Source: Quercus robur
Lineage: Eukaryota; Streptophyta; Magnoliopsida; Fagales; Fagaceae
Direction of reading: 5' to 3'
Assembly (NCBI RefSeq): GCF_932294415.1
Contig: NC_065543.1
Span: 29,903,530-29,967,529 of the forward strand
DNA length: 64,000 nucleotides
Made by a program: the position numbers and the translations under genes. Each line of letters starts with the position of its first letter. The first letter of the stretch is position 1. The notes under the pieces were generated by a model. It made no database searches, was not told where the DNA came from, and saw only the letters and a list, made by a program, of their open reading frames with translations. Shown here one piece after another: positions 11,758 to 23,455 of the stretch.

Positions 11758-11792
11758 TATGTAATCACCATTACAATGTACCAAACGTTCCC

Positions 11793-12310
11793 TAAGTCAT
11801 AACGCCAAAAAAGCAACCAACTTCCCCTAATCTGATACAAACAAAAGGAATTCATGCATGAAAAAATGAACTTCCATCCCCTTGTAAGTAAAGTAGAATT
11901 TCCCTCAAGACCAACATAAACTAATTCTTCCCCAGAAAAGTAGTGAATCCATTGAGACCAAGTACCCTAAGTCTCCAAGAAAAGTATATCGCTTTTCATG
12001 AATCCTTAAACTTCCACTGGTACAGGAAGGTAGACATTCTCACATATTAATAACTCATTTGTGGGGATAAATTCATCGTAAAGAACACCTAATACTGGTA
12101 AACTCATAATTTTGAGATCACATGTATTAATATTCATCTCACTAGTATCATGGTGCAAGGTATTATTTAATGAGCTCCACAATTTACAAAATTCCCTTAT
12201 GAGTACAATCAAAAGAGTAACATGATACACCCACTACAGCATAAATATTGACCCGACATAAAACCTCATTTTGTTTTTCCAAAATCAACTAAGTCCTTTT
12301 TATTAAAAGC
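11793..12310 (-). pseudogene. PMD gene relic, left arm, N-terminal part
   Basis: The minus-strand translation from 12230 to 12006 contains TSEMNINTCDLKIMSLPVLG and VLYDEFIPTNELL. These correspond to the PMD signature '(S/L)W-D-L--IGGLP--G--YDEF-P'. Upstream, weaker matches continue to about 12310. The relic ends at a TAA beside the 4221-11792 insertion and resumes at 4220. It is a non-functional transposon-borne PMD gene, and its mirror copy starts at about 12325 on the other strand. Confidence 0.6.
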
Positions 12311-12324
12311 CACTCTCCAACTTT

Positions 12325-14225
12325 ATTTGATAGAATGGTCTTTGTTGATTTTGAATGATGTTTTACACCAGGCAATATTTATGGTGCAGTGGATGTATCA
12401 TGTTATTCTTTTAATCATGACAAAAATATTTAAAGGGAATTGTGTGAATTGTGAAGCTCATTTAACTGAAACCTTGTATCATGGCACTGGCGAGATGAGT
12501 TTAAACTTATGTGCTTTCAAAATTATTGGGGTGTTTACAAGTATTTCGCGTTCCTTATAATGAATTTATCCCAACAAATGAGTTATTAATATATAGGAAT
12601 AACTTCCTTCCTACGTTAATGGAAGTTTTAAGAATTCATGTAAAGTTATGTGTTTTTTTCGGAGACTCTATGGTTACTTGGTCTCAATAGATTCACTATT
12701 TTTATTGAAAAGAATTAGTTTACGCTGGTTTTGGAGAAAATTTTACTTTTACTTACAAGGGATGGAAGCTCATTATTTCACGCATGAATTTTCCTTGTCT
12801 ATTTTAGAGAAGGAGAAGTTGGTTTCTTTTTTTGGCATTATGGCTTAGTCACTTTATTCTTTCGTATCGAAATGATGTGATGAAACTAGAGAAATTTTAC
12901 ATGGCATCCTTAATGGCTGAAGGAGTTAGTTTCTTTGACATTTTTATTAATTTTTTTGGGTTATATTTATTACGGTATTAACCAAGCTATCTTTCACCCT
13001 ATAAACCCTGGCATGACTAATTTGAATTTTCTTGTTCATTACGTTCTTGGTTGGGGAGTATAAGCCTTTATTGTATTGTCAAAGGCTGGGTCATGAGTTT
13101 CCTACTGAATTTCCTCGACTTGCTAGATACACAGGTGTAAGGGCAAATAATTTATCTTGTTTGGCACCTAATATCCTTCAGAAATTCTGAAAATATTATT
13201 CACCATCCTTTTTCATTTAATGAGAGAGTAGACGGGATTGATCTAGATTATGGTGACCTTTGAGCAATTCGAATTTGTTCACTCTAGGTATTACTAATCT
13301 AGGTTGGCCAAGAAGGACAAAATTGGCTTTTGCCCTTTTTGGGCAAAATAAATAGCATTCTATCCCATTTCTCAAACTAATTAGGGAAATGTCTCTCTTT
13401 TGAAAATTGACTTTCTCAAAATCAAGTTAAGTCCTATAATGATATTTTTAAGGACTTATAGTGATGTTTTTAAAAACCTATAGTGGCGTTTTTAACTCAA
13501 GCTCCATGAAATCGAGTTATAGGTAAAAAAATTGCATGTAACTCAACTTCATGGAAATCGAGTTACAAAACACTACTATAGGTCATTAAAACGTTATTAT
13601 AGGCTTCTTAAAACACTACTATAGGGCTCTAAATTTTTTTTTTTTTTTAACTTGATTTTGAGAAAGTCGAATTTCAAAAGAGGGACATTTCCATAATTAG
13701 TTTGGGAAAAGGGGTAGAATGCTATTTATTTTGCCCGAAAAAGGCAGAGGCCAATTTTGTCCCGACCAAGAATTATGGTTGGAACCCTCTTGCTAATGTA
13801 TCTCTTACCAGTTTTTCTCAACAAGAATAAGTTCGTAGTTTTAAAAAACTAGCAAAAGGGGAAGGATTGCTCCTAAGACACACAAGATTGGTTCAATTTT
13901 TTATACTAAGCATGTATCATCGAGGATAATGCTATTACTAGTAATGTCGATACTCAATCAAATTCTCTACACCTTATTTGGTTCTTTCAGCTCTTTGGGT
14001 TCATTACTTGATAGGACAATCTTATCATAAGAAATGTACTAGTTTTTTATATTAAAACCATACAAATAGACATATTAGAGGATTCATTCAACAATTTGGA
14101 AATGATTTTGATCTCATAGTGCGTAGTAAGGATCCCTACCTTATCTACAGGACTACAACGCTAATAGAAAATAATTCTTCAACTGACAATGATGCAAATT
14201 CTAAGAGGGCTCGAAGTCAGTACAC
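12325..14225 (+). pseudogene. PMD gene relic, right arm
   Basis: This is the head-to-head inverted homologue of the left arm. The 77-codon segment from 12327 has HLTETLYHGTGEMSLNL, matching the mirror copy. Further on come NEFIPTNELL, YIYYGINQAIFHP and MTNLNFLVHYVLGWG. Many stops and frameshifts are present. A foldback element interrupts it at 13315-13765, and the Helitron block cuts it off at 14225. The rest reappears near 25.0 kb. The pairing shows one ancestral gene present as a palindrome. Confidence 0.6.
13315..13765. mobile_element. 451-bp foldback element with CTATAG motif core
   Basis: The ends GGACAAAATTGGC and GCCAATTTTGTCC extend into inverted arms of roughly 115 bp (13315-13430 and 13650-13765). 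The core repeats 'cctatagtggcgttttta' and relatives in both orientations. The element is flanked by CCAAGAA (13308-13314 and 13766-13772). The mirror PMD arm near 3790 reads 'gggtcaagaattatggg' without the insertion, which confirms a 7-8-bp target duplication. Confidence 0.7.
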
Positions 14226-14248
14226 CAAAGGACTATGTTAATTCATAC

Positions 14249-15960
14249 CTATGATAAAGGGAGCAAAACATTTTTATACACAATATTTCTTGTGTGAACA
14301 CCTTCCTCCTCAAGTATTCTTCCTTTTTGCACCAATAGTTTTGTGGTGGATTGGGAGACTCCTCTTGACAACGCCACATATAATTGGCCATGACTAAAAA
14401 CATGATCAGGAAGATAAATTCCAACAGTTGGAATTGTCTAACCTTGCACTTTGTTTATTGTAATTGCAAAGCTCAAATGTACAGGAAATTGTCGTCTGAT
14501 CATTACAAATGGCAGGTGTACATTTTCTATTGTCTTCAAAGGGATTCTTGGCAAGAAAACGCGTGTACCCACATATTGTCCAGTCAAAATTTCAACTTCA
14601 ATTATGTTGTTCAAACATCCACGGCATATCAATCTTGTACCATTACATAATCCGGCTTTTGGATTTATATTGCGCAACAACATAATTGGAGCACCCTTTT
14701 TCAAATTTAATATATGTGGTGGTAAAACCCCTGGAGATACAGCATTTAGGAATTCTTGTTGATATAGATCTTGCATATCTCCTTCAACCTCATCAAAAGA
14801 ATGTAACGTAAACTCATCTCCTAGGAACTGAGAAATTATCTTTGCATTAAGTTGTTCAACATCATCATTTATAGGTGTTAACAAAGCCCTATCAACCATA
14901 TATTTTGCATCATTGGCATGTTCTTTCAAACTTGGAAATACTTGATCAATCAAGTTGTATATAGAATGCTGACCCTCCCACTGCATTGCCATTGATAGGG
15001 CTAGTTTAATCAAATCATCCATTATAAATGGTTCATTCCCATCACCGATGCATTGTATATACTTAGCAAACTCTTCATCGTTGACAGACCTCATATTCTG
15101 CTTCAAATGTAACACTTTGACATCTTTCCATAATGGGGACTTGACTATCATGCATCAATCATTTCTACCTTTGTACCCTTTGGAACAACCAAAAGTACTT
15201 GATTGAAATCTCCCCCCAAAATTAGCACCTTCCCACCAAAAGGTAAATTTACTTCCATAATATCTTTAAATGTTCCATCTAAAGATTTAAGGGCATGTCC
15301 ATTTACCAATGGGGTTTCATCTCAAATAATTATGGTGGCACGTCTAATAAGTTCAACTAAGTCTGATTGTTTACTTATTGAGCAAGTAGATGAAACATCA
15401 GGATTTAAAAGAGTCTTAAACTTGGAATGAGTTGTTCTTCCACCAGGAAGTAATGTTGCTACTATGCTAGATGTAGATGTGGCAATTACAATATGACCGG
15501 CTTTTTTCAAGGTTGCCAATATTGTGCGATACAAAAATGTTTTCCCAGTTCCCCCTGACCCATCGACAAAGAATATCATGCTTTCCTTACAATCAATAAT
15601 AGTCATGATTGTCTCATATGCAACTCTTTGGTCGTTATTCAACTTCTCAATTAAAGTAAGTTCTTCATCTACATTAGGAACAATTAGCTCATCTTGTATG
15701 ACTCTTAGTACAGCTAAATCATTGTCACATTCTCTAGTTGAAATCAACAAATCATACTCTGTGATGTGCTTTCCATGTTGCAAGAGCAACGCCTCTAAAT
15801 CATTGAGAAGTTTATTTGTACAACGTGTCTCTGTTGTAATAGATGTTGATGGGTAATCTTCTACCATATATGGGTAGAACTCATTCCACAATTCTCTTAC
15901 TCTAGTTGGTAGACAAAATACCAATATTGTTGCAAACAATCTTCTTAAAGCTGACGGCAT
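14249..15960 (-). pseudogene. Helitron PIF1-like helicase domain, left copy
   Basis: The minus-strand frame from 15960 carries Walker A as FFVDGSGGTGKTFLY, an intact GxGGxGKT. A stop falls exactly where the right copy has the W of IIWDEAPM (Walker B), consistent with TGG to TGA. After 15151 the frame continues with KSPLWKDVKVLHLKQNM and ends through SFAITINKVQG. Then come another stop, PDHVFSHGQLYVALSRG (helicase motifs V-VI) and a natural stop at 14249. In an active Helitron this domain unwinds DNA during rolling-circle transposition. It is clearly dead here. Confidence 0.8.
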
Positions 15961-16483
15961 TCAAATGTCTCTTGCTTCAAGCAGACACTATCATATAATG
16001 TTATCATTCTCTAGTAAACCTCTTTGTTCAGCTGCTTGCTTAAAAATTGGATAGGTTATCCTATTGACAGTCAATAAATTGTCAAATCCTATTGGCCCCT
16101 TGACATGATTAAGAAGAACACAGGTTGAACTTCCCTCTATCAAATGGTAAAACAGTATATACCCTGCCCACTACTTTTTGATGAGATCTTCTTCATGTCA
16201 ATGTTTTGCTTTTATAATCCCAATAATAATGCTTAGGAAAATCTTTATATAGATAATTCCATGCATCATGATCAATCATATTCATATAAAAAAATTCAGT
16301 TAGCATTGTCTTTTTACTTCGCTCCAAAATATTAGCAATAGGTTCATGTAGTCTAAAGCGTACCTATTATCTATCTGGAAGATGAATTTGCAAACGAAAA
16401 ATGGTAGGGTACATTCGATACATAGGAAAAGCAAATATCTTCCAACATGCTTCTAAAGCACATACCCATCTTGCATCAATGTA
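15961..16483 (-). pseudogene. Helitron linker region, left copy
   Basis: This short decayed stretch lies between the Rep and helicase parts of the left RepHel copy. It corresponds to 21130-21790 in the right copy, for example the complements of 'tatactgtttcaccatttg' and 'ctgttaatggg'. Stops occur in all frames. Confidence 0.55.
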
Positions 16484-17560
16484 CTATTGGACCTCATTAT
16501 AATTTGGGCCTGGTCTAACTTCCATAGAGACACAATCTAGGCCTTTATACACATATTTATATAAGTACTTTAGACTCTTGATACTGCAACATATTTCAAC
16601 ATTAATATGGCAATTATATTTCAACAATAACCAAGGATTATATGGAACAACCCAAGTGTTATCTATCATAATCCTACAATGATCATTCATTGACATAGGA
16701 TTATTAGTATAATATTGTTTGTAAACAGGATATGACTCATTGCCTTGGTAGGTTTCTGGCGAGAAAGTTTTTGGGTATCCTTTTTTACATCACCCATTTT
16801 TCATGCACGGTGATCTTGGATTTTGTATTCCGCAAGGACCATGTATCATATGCTTTAGTTCAGCTTTATGTAACTGAGGTTGTTCCTCCTTACACGGTAT
16901 TTCTTCTTTAACAACCCAATCATAATCCTTTAGATTATACAATTTATCATCTTCATTGAAAATTATAAGCATGTGTGCATGTTGTAAACCCCTTTTTTGG
17001 AACTCAAAGACCTGCACATATACAATTACTCTTTCGAGAACCCCCTTAACCATGATATCATCTTTCAATTCTTCAAATTTCGAATTGAAAACTCTTGCAA
17101 GCAAGTCAGGACGATCTTGTGCAGTTTGTGCAGGTAAAAGCTCATTTTGGATTTCTTCCCATCCTGAATTGCACGTCATTAAGATGAATAAATCTAGCTT
17201 CCCAAACTTTTGAACCAATGACATTGCATCCTGAAATTGTTGGATCATATCGCATGGTCTTCTCACGAATGATGATGGTAGAATGGTTCTATGTCCAACA
17301 TTTCCTAAATATAAGATGACAAAGTTGAGCCATTAATAAATATTGATACAAATTCGCCATTAATAAAGTAATGTAAATTTCAAGTGTGAAGTTTACATTA
17401 CCAGTATCACTCTCTCCTTCATGGAAAGCATCTTGTAGGCCTTGGTACAGATCTGCTCTAATAGAATCTTGATTATGCTCAAACCACATAAACTTGTGTG
17501 TTTCAATTTTTACATAATTATCAACAACATACTATTGTGAAAGGCATCCTCCATACTAGA
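16484..17560 (-). pseudogene. Helitron Rep (HUH) domain, left copy
   Basis: The frame from 17266 to 16790 matches the Helitron-like N domain (MIQQFQDAMSLVQKFGK, AQDRPDLLARVFNSKFEEL). It includes the HUH core as QKRGLQHAHMLIIF. The 70-codon piece at 16696-16484 holds the presumed tyrosine motif KYLYKYVYKG. The N-terminal piece (17489-17289) has WFEHNQDSIRADLYQGL. This domain would nick and join DNA ends in rolling-circle transposition. Stops and short insertions between the pieces make it non-functional. Confidence 0.75.
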
Positions 17561-18584
17561 TCATTGATAGATCATTGTGGCGAATCTTCGACAATAGTAA
17601 AAATAAATTTAGGTTCAATTATTTCGTAGTGTAAGCAGCGTTTTGAAGTAATAGATTGAAAACAATAAAACTATTAGATGAAGGACGTATGCATAATAAT
17701 CGCAACATGACACTTTATTTCTATCAGCGTCGCATGTGTTGATATCTCATCCATATGTTCCAAATGGAAAAAGTATTGGGTATTGCAATGGACCATAAAA
17801 TCATGTTGTATCTTGAACATTGATCAAATTACCACCAAACAAAAATTTTGCCTATTATTTAGATATTATCTAGAAGTAATTTTTTCCATGATTTTATAAT
17901 TTTATCTTTAAAGAAAAGAGGAAAAAATAAAAACTCACGTTTTATAGATTTTTACCTAGGTATTTTTTATATATTAAAATTTTGGGCTTGGGTTCAAAAA
18001 AATAATACATGCACCAAAAAATCTTTGGTAAGGATATTTTTCCATCCTTGCAACACATCGAGAATGTCTCTCGATGGAACAAACGGGCATTACAAAAGCG
18101 ACAGGTCTTTGGTTGTGATAGTTGGTACCTCTACCCTCTTTAAAATATTTGGCACAATTGTATCTGTCTTGCATACAATTTGTTACATGTGCAGTACCAT
18201 CAAATGTGTTGTCAATACCTAATTTTAACTTTGAGGAAAAAATTAGAGATAAAGAGTGTAATGATAGTTGTAAAAAAAATATTAAAAATTGTATCAAATA
18301 TTATGTTGTGAAATAAGCAAAATAGTAATAATGTTTTGAATATGCAGCGTGTAAAAAAATAATAAAATTGATAATAATAAACATGTAAATTGAAATAACA
18401 ATAGTGAAATTGAGTAACAAACCTTGTTCTCTATAGCCATCCTCATGATTTTGATCATTTATATTTTCAACTTCTTCAGTTCTTTCTACATCGACAATGT
18501 AATTATAAAAAACGCTAATCTTTTAATAAAAAAAATATAATGGTGCAAAGTTTATAAATATTTGACATAAAACTTACCATCATT
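17561..18584. other. 5' noncoding and leader region of the left Helitron copy
   Basis: No intact gene is present. It mirrors 19093-20104. A 107-codon minus-strand frame (18297-17974) has scattered Cys/His residues that may be a relic of the zinc-finger leader seen in plant RepHel proteins, but the match is weak. Confidence 0.45.
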
Positions 18585-19092
18585 AACATCATAATTTATA
18601 TGTCTTGGTCCAGCCTCAAAAACATTTGGCATTATAGTTGGATATATTGGAGGTAAACCTAAAGTTATTATAAACATTAAGTTAGTATTGTTCTTGATAT
18701 TGACATAAAACTAACATGCCAAAAATCATGCCAATATCAAGAACAATACTAACTTAATATTTATAATAACTTTAGGTTTACCTCCGATATATCAAACTAT
18801 AATGCCAAATGATTTTGAGGCTGGACCAAGTCATATAAACATCATAATTTATATGTCTTGGTCCAGCCTCAAAAACATTTGGCATTATAGTTGGATATAT
18901 CGGAGGTAAACCTAAAGTTATTATAAACATTAAGTTAGTATTGTTCTTGATATTGACATAAAACTAACATGCCAAAAATCATGCCAATATCAAGAACAAT
19001 ACTAACTTAATATTTATAATAACTTTAGGTTTACCTCCGATATATCAAACTATAATGCCAAATGATTTTGAGGCTGGACCAAGTCATATAAA
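18585..19092. repeat. Tandemly duplicated hairpin at the Helitron palindrome centre
   Basis: Each 253-bp unit (18585-18837 and 18838-19092) consists of two roughly 115-bp arms that are near-perfect reverse complements (starting 'atatgtcttggtccagcc' and ending 'ggctggaccaagtcatat'). They lie around a short spacer, 'acataaaactaacatgcc'. The two units differ at only a few positions, far fewer than the outer Helitron arms. Confidence 0.85.
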
Positions 19093-20104
19093 TTCTAATA
19101 TTAATGATGGTAAGTTTTATGTCAAATATTTATAAACTTTGCACCATTATAATTTCTTTTTTATTATAAAAAATTAGCATTTTTTTTTTATAATTACATT
19201 GCGGATGTATAAAGAACTGAAGAAGTTGAAAATATAAATGATCAAAATCATGGGGATGGCTACAGAGAACAAGGTTTGTCATTCAATGTCACAATTTTTA
19301 TTTCAATTTACATGTTTTTTATTATCAATTTTATTATTTGTTTACATGCTGCATATTCGAAACATTATTAATATTTTGCTTATTTCACAACATAATATTT
19401 GATACAATTTTTAATATTTTCTTTTACAACTATCATTACACTCTTTATCTCTAATTTTTTCCTCAAAATCAAAATTAGGTGTTGACAACACATTTGATGG
19501 TACTGCACATGTAACAAATTGTATGTAAGGCAGATACAATTGTGTCAAAGATTTTAAAGAAGGTAGAGCAACCATTAAGTACCAACTACCACAACCAAAG
19601 ATATGTCGCTTTTGTAATGCCCAAGAGACATCCTTAAAGTGTTGCAAGGATGGAAAAATATCCTTACCAAAAAATTTTTGGTGCATATATTATTTTTTTG
19701 AACCTAAGCCCAAAAGTTTAATAAATAAAAAGTACCTGGGTAAAAATTTATAAAACGTGGGTTTTCATTTTTTTTCTCTTTTTTGTAAAGATAAAATTAT
19801 AAAATCATGGAAAAAAAATTACTTCTAAATAATATCTAAATAATAGGCGAAATTTTGGTTTGGTGTTAATTTGATCAATGTTTAAGATATTGCAGGATTT
19901 TATGATCCCTTGTAGTACCCAATATTTTTTCCATTTGAAACATATGGATGAGATATCAACACATGCAACGCTAATAGAAATAAAGCGTGATGTCTCGATT
20001 ATTATGCATACATCCTTCAAGTAATAGTTTTATTGTTTTCAATCTATTACTTCAAAATGCCGCTTACACTATGAAATAATTAAACCTAAATCTATTTTTA
20101 CTAT
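19093..20104. other. 5' noncoding region of the right Helitron copy
   Basis: It is the mirror of 17561-18584 and holds no intact open frame. The plus strand carries 'gatcaatgtttaagatattg' and other leader words seen inverted in the left copy. Confidence 0.5.
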
Positions 20105-21422
20105 TGTCGAAGATTTGCCACAATGATCTGGTATGGAGGATGCCTTTCACAACAATATGTTGTTGATAATTATGTAAAAATTGAAACACACAAGCTTAGG
20201 TGGTTTGAGCATAATCAAGATTCTATTAAGGATGATCTGTACGAAGGCCTACAAGATACTTTCCATGAAGGAGAGAGTGATACAAGTAATGTAAACTTCA
20301 CACTTGAAATTTACATTACTTTATAAATGGCGAATTTATATCAATATTTATTAATGGCCCAACTTTGTCATCTTATATTTAGGAAATGTTGGACATAGAA
20401 CCATTCTACCATCATTATTCGTGGGAAGCCCATGCGATATGATCCAATGATTTCAAGATGCAATGTCATTGGTTCAAAAGTTTGGAAAGCCAGATTTATT
20501 CATCACAATGATGTGCAATCCAGGATGAGAAGAAATCCAAAATGAGCTTTTACCTACACATACCGCACAAGATCGTCCAGACTTGCTTGCAAGAGTTTTC
20601 AAATTGAAATTTGAAGAATTGAAAGATGATATCATGGTTTAGGGGGTTCTTGGAAGAGTTATTGTATATGTGCAAGTCTTCGAGTTCCAAAAAAGGTTTT
20701 TACCACATGCACACATACTTATAATTCTCAATGAAGATGATAAATTACATAATCCAGAGGGTTACAATCAGGATGTTAAAGTAGAAATGCCGTGTAAGGA
20801 GGAACAACGTCAGTTACATAAAGCTGTACTAAAGCATATGATATATGATCCTTGTGGAATACAAAATCTAAGATCATTGTGAATGAAAAATGGACAATGT
20901 AAAAAAGGATACCCAAAGCCTTTCTCGCCAAAAACCTACCAAGGCAATGACTTATGTCCTGTTTACAAACGATATGATGCAAATAATATTGTGCCATTTA
21001 ATGATCAGTGCAGGATAGATAACACTTGGATTGTTCCATATAATCCTTGGTTACTGCTGAAATATAATTGCCATATTAATGTTGGAATATGTTGCAGTAT
21101 CAAGAGTGTAAAGTACTTATATAAATATGTGTATAAAGGCCCAAATCGTGTCTCTATGGAAGTTAGATCAAGCTCAAATTATGATAAGGTCCAACAGTAC
21201 ATTGATGCAAGATGGGTATGTGTTCCAGAGGCACGTTGGAAGATATTTGCTTTTCCTATGTATCAAATGTACCCTACCATTTTTCATTTGCAAATTCATC
21301 TTCCAAATAGACAACAGGTACGCTTTAGACCACATGAACCTATTGCTAATGTTTTGGAGCGAAGTAAAAAGACAATGCTAACTGAATTTTTTTATATGAA
21401 TATGATTGATCAGGATGCATGA
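20105..21422 (+). pseudogene. Helitron Rep (HUH) domain, right copy
   Basis: The N-terminal frame from 20123 has LSQQYVVDNYVKIET, a typical RepHel start region, then WFEHNQDSIKDDLYEGL. A noncoding-like insertion around 20290-20390 interrupts the domain in both copies. The HUH core reads FQKRFLPHAHILII, where the usual glycine before LPHAH is changed. After one stop, the 179-codon frame 20883-21422 includes the tyrosine motif KYLYKYVYKG and IFHLQIHLPNRQQVRF. It is non-functional because of stops at 20641 and 20881. Confidence 0.75.
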
Positions 21423-23432
21423 AATTATCTATATAGAGAGTTTCCTAAGCATTATTGTTGGGATTATAAAAACAAAACATAGACACGAAGAAGATCTCAT
21501 AAAAAAGTAATGCGCAGGGTATATACTGTTTCACCATTTGATGGAGAGAAGTTCAATCTATGTGTTCTTCTTAATCATGTTAAGAAGCCAACAAGATTTG
21601 ACTATTTATTGACTGTTAATGGGATAACCTATCCAACTTTTAAGCAAGCAACTAAACAAAGGGTTTACTAGAGAATGATAACAGCATATAACAGTGTCTG
21701 CTTGAGGCAAAAGACATTCGAATGCCATCAGCTTTAAGAAGATTGTTTGCAACAATATTGGTATTTTTTCTACCAACTTGAGTAAGAAAATTGTGGAATG
21801 AGTTCTACCCATATATGATAGAAGATTACCCATCAACATCTGTTACAACAGAGACACGCCGTACAAATAAACTTCTCAATGATTTAGAGGCGTTGCTCTT
21901 GCAACATGGAAAGCACATCATAGAGTATGATTTGCCGATTTCAACTGGAGAATATGACAATGATTTAGCTGTACCAAGACTCATACAAGATGAGCTAACT
22001 ATTCCTAATGTAGATGAAGAACTCACTTTAATTGAGAAATTGAATAACTACCAGAGAGTTGCATATGAGACAATCATGACTGTTATTTATCGTAAGAAAA
22101 GCATGACATTCTTTGTCGATGGGCCAGGGGGAATTGGGAAAATATTTTTGTATTGCACAATATTGGCAACCTTGAGAAAAGCCGGTCACATTGCAATTGT
22201 CACATCTACATCTGGTATAGCAGCAACATTACTCCCTGGTGGAAGAACAGCGCATTCCAGGTTTAAGATTCCTTTAACTCTAGATGCTTCATCTACTTGC
22301 TCAATAAGTAAACAATCAGACTTAGCTGAACTTATTAGATGTGCCACCATAATTATTTGGGATGAAGCCCCAATGGTAAATGGACGTGCACTTGAATCTT
22401 TAGATAAAATATTTAAAGATATTATGGAAGTAAATTTACCTTTTGGTGGGAAGGTGCTAATTTTGGGGTGAGATTTTCGTCAAGTACTTCCAGTTGTTCC
22501 AAAGGGTACAAAGGCAGAAATGATTGATGCATGCACAGTCAAGTCCCCATTATGGAAAGACGTCAAAGTGTTATATTTGAAGCAGAATATGAGGTTTGTC
22601 AACGATGAAGAGTTTGCTAAGTATATACAATGCATTGGTGATGGGAATGAACCATTTATAGTGGATGATTTGATTAAACTACCCCCTTCAATGGTAATGC
22701 AATGGGAGGGTCAACATTCTATATACAACTTGATTGATCAAGTTTTTCCAAGTTTGCAAGAACATGCCAATGATGCAAGATATATGGTTGATTGGGCTTT
22801 GCTAACACCTATAAATGATGATTGAACAGCTTAATGCAACGATAATTTCTCAGCTCCTAGGAGACGAGTTTATGTTACATTCTTTTGATGAGGTTGAAGG
22901 AGACACACAACATCTATATCAACAAGAATTCCTAAATTATATATCTCTAGGGGGTTTACCATCACATATATCAAGGCTAAAAAAGGGTGCTCCAATTATA
23001 TTGTTGTGCAATATAGATCCAAAAGCTGGATTATATAATGGTACAAGATTGATATGTTATGGATGTTTTAACAACGTAATTGAAGCTGAAATTTTGACTA
23101 GACATTATGTGAGTACATGCATTTTCTTGCCAAGAATCCCTTTGAAGACAACATAAAATGTACACCTACCATTTGTAATGATCAAACAACAATTTCTTGT
23201 ACGTTTGAGCTTTGCAATTACAATAAACAAAGCACAAGGTCAAACAATTCCAACTATTGGAATTTATCTTCCTGATCATGTTTTTAGTCATGGCCAATTA
23301 TATGTGGCATTGTCAAGGGGAGTTTCCCAATCCACCACAAAACTATTGATGCAAAAAGGAAGAATACCTGAGGAGGAAGGTGTTCACACAAGAAATATTG
23401 TGTATAAAGATATTTTGTTCCCTTCATCATAG
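21423..23432 (+). pseudogene. Helitron PIF1-like helicase domain, right copy
   Basis: The linker (21423-21790) leads into a 226-codon frame from 21791. Its Walker A is degraded (VDGPGGIGKIFLY, lacking the usual GKT/S), while Walker B is intact (IIWDEAPM). A stop replaces a glycine codon in ILGGDFRQVLPVVP at 22469. Frames 22520-22825 and 22815-23156 overlap by a frameshift. The last piece (23178-23432) keeps ITINKAQGQTIPTIGIYLP and VFSHGQLYVALSRG, ending at a natural stop. Each copy has damage the other lacks. Confidence 0.8.
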
Positions 23433-23455
23433 GTATTAATTAACATAGTCCTTTG

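Larger units (their letters stand above)
4221..11792. mobile_element. PIF/Harbinger (Tourist-like) non-autonomous element, split by nested insertions
   Basis: The left end CGGCACGTTTGATACACTG and the reverse complement of the right end GGGAACGTTTGGTACATTG match at about 15 of 19 positions. The element is flanked by TAA (4218-4220 and 11793-11795), the usual TWA target of PIF/Harbinger. The homologous PMD arm near 12840 reads straight through 'ggcattatggcttagtcac', which is the unoccupied site. After removing the Copia element and the 857-bp element the net length is roughly 1 kb. No transposase is visible. Confidence 0.7.
14225..18710 (-). mobile_element. Helitron relic, left copy of an inverted pair
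   Basis: A minus-strand RepHel gene relic and its 5' noncoding region run from the palindrome centre near 18.71 kb down to 14225. There the sequence homologous to the right copy stops at 'catagtcctttggtgta'. A 3' hairpin with a CTRR end, diagnostic of Helitrons, is not recognisable, so the terminus may be truncated. It is reverse-complementary to 18711-23455 along its length. Confidence 0.7.
18711..23455 (+). mobile_element. Helitron relic, right copy of an inverted pair
   Basis: This is the plus-strand homologue of 14225-18710. Similarity ends near 23455 after 'taacatagtcctttgcgta'. The translated helicase is roughly 90% identical to the left copy where I aligned it. No clear 3' hairpin/CTRR terminus is visible, although 'caactag' lies about 12 bases beyond the shared end. 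Confidence 0.7.
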
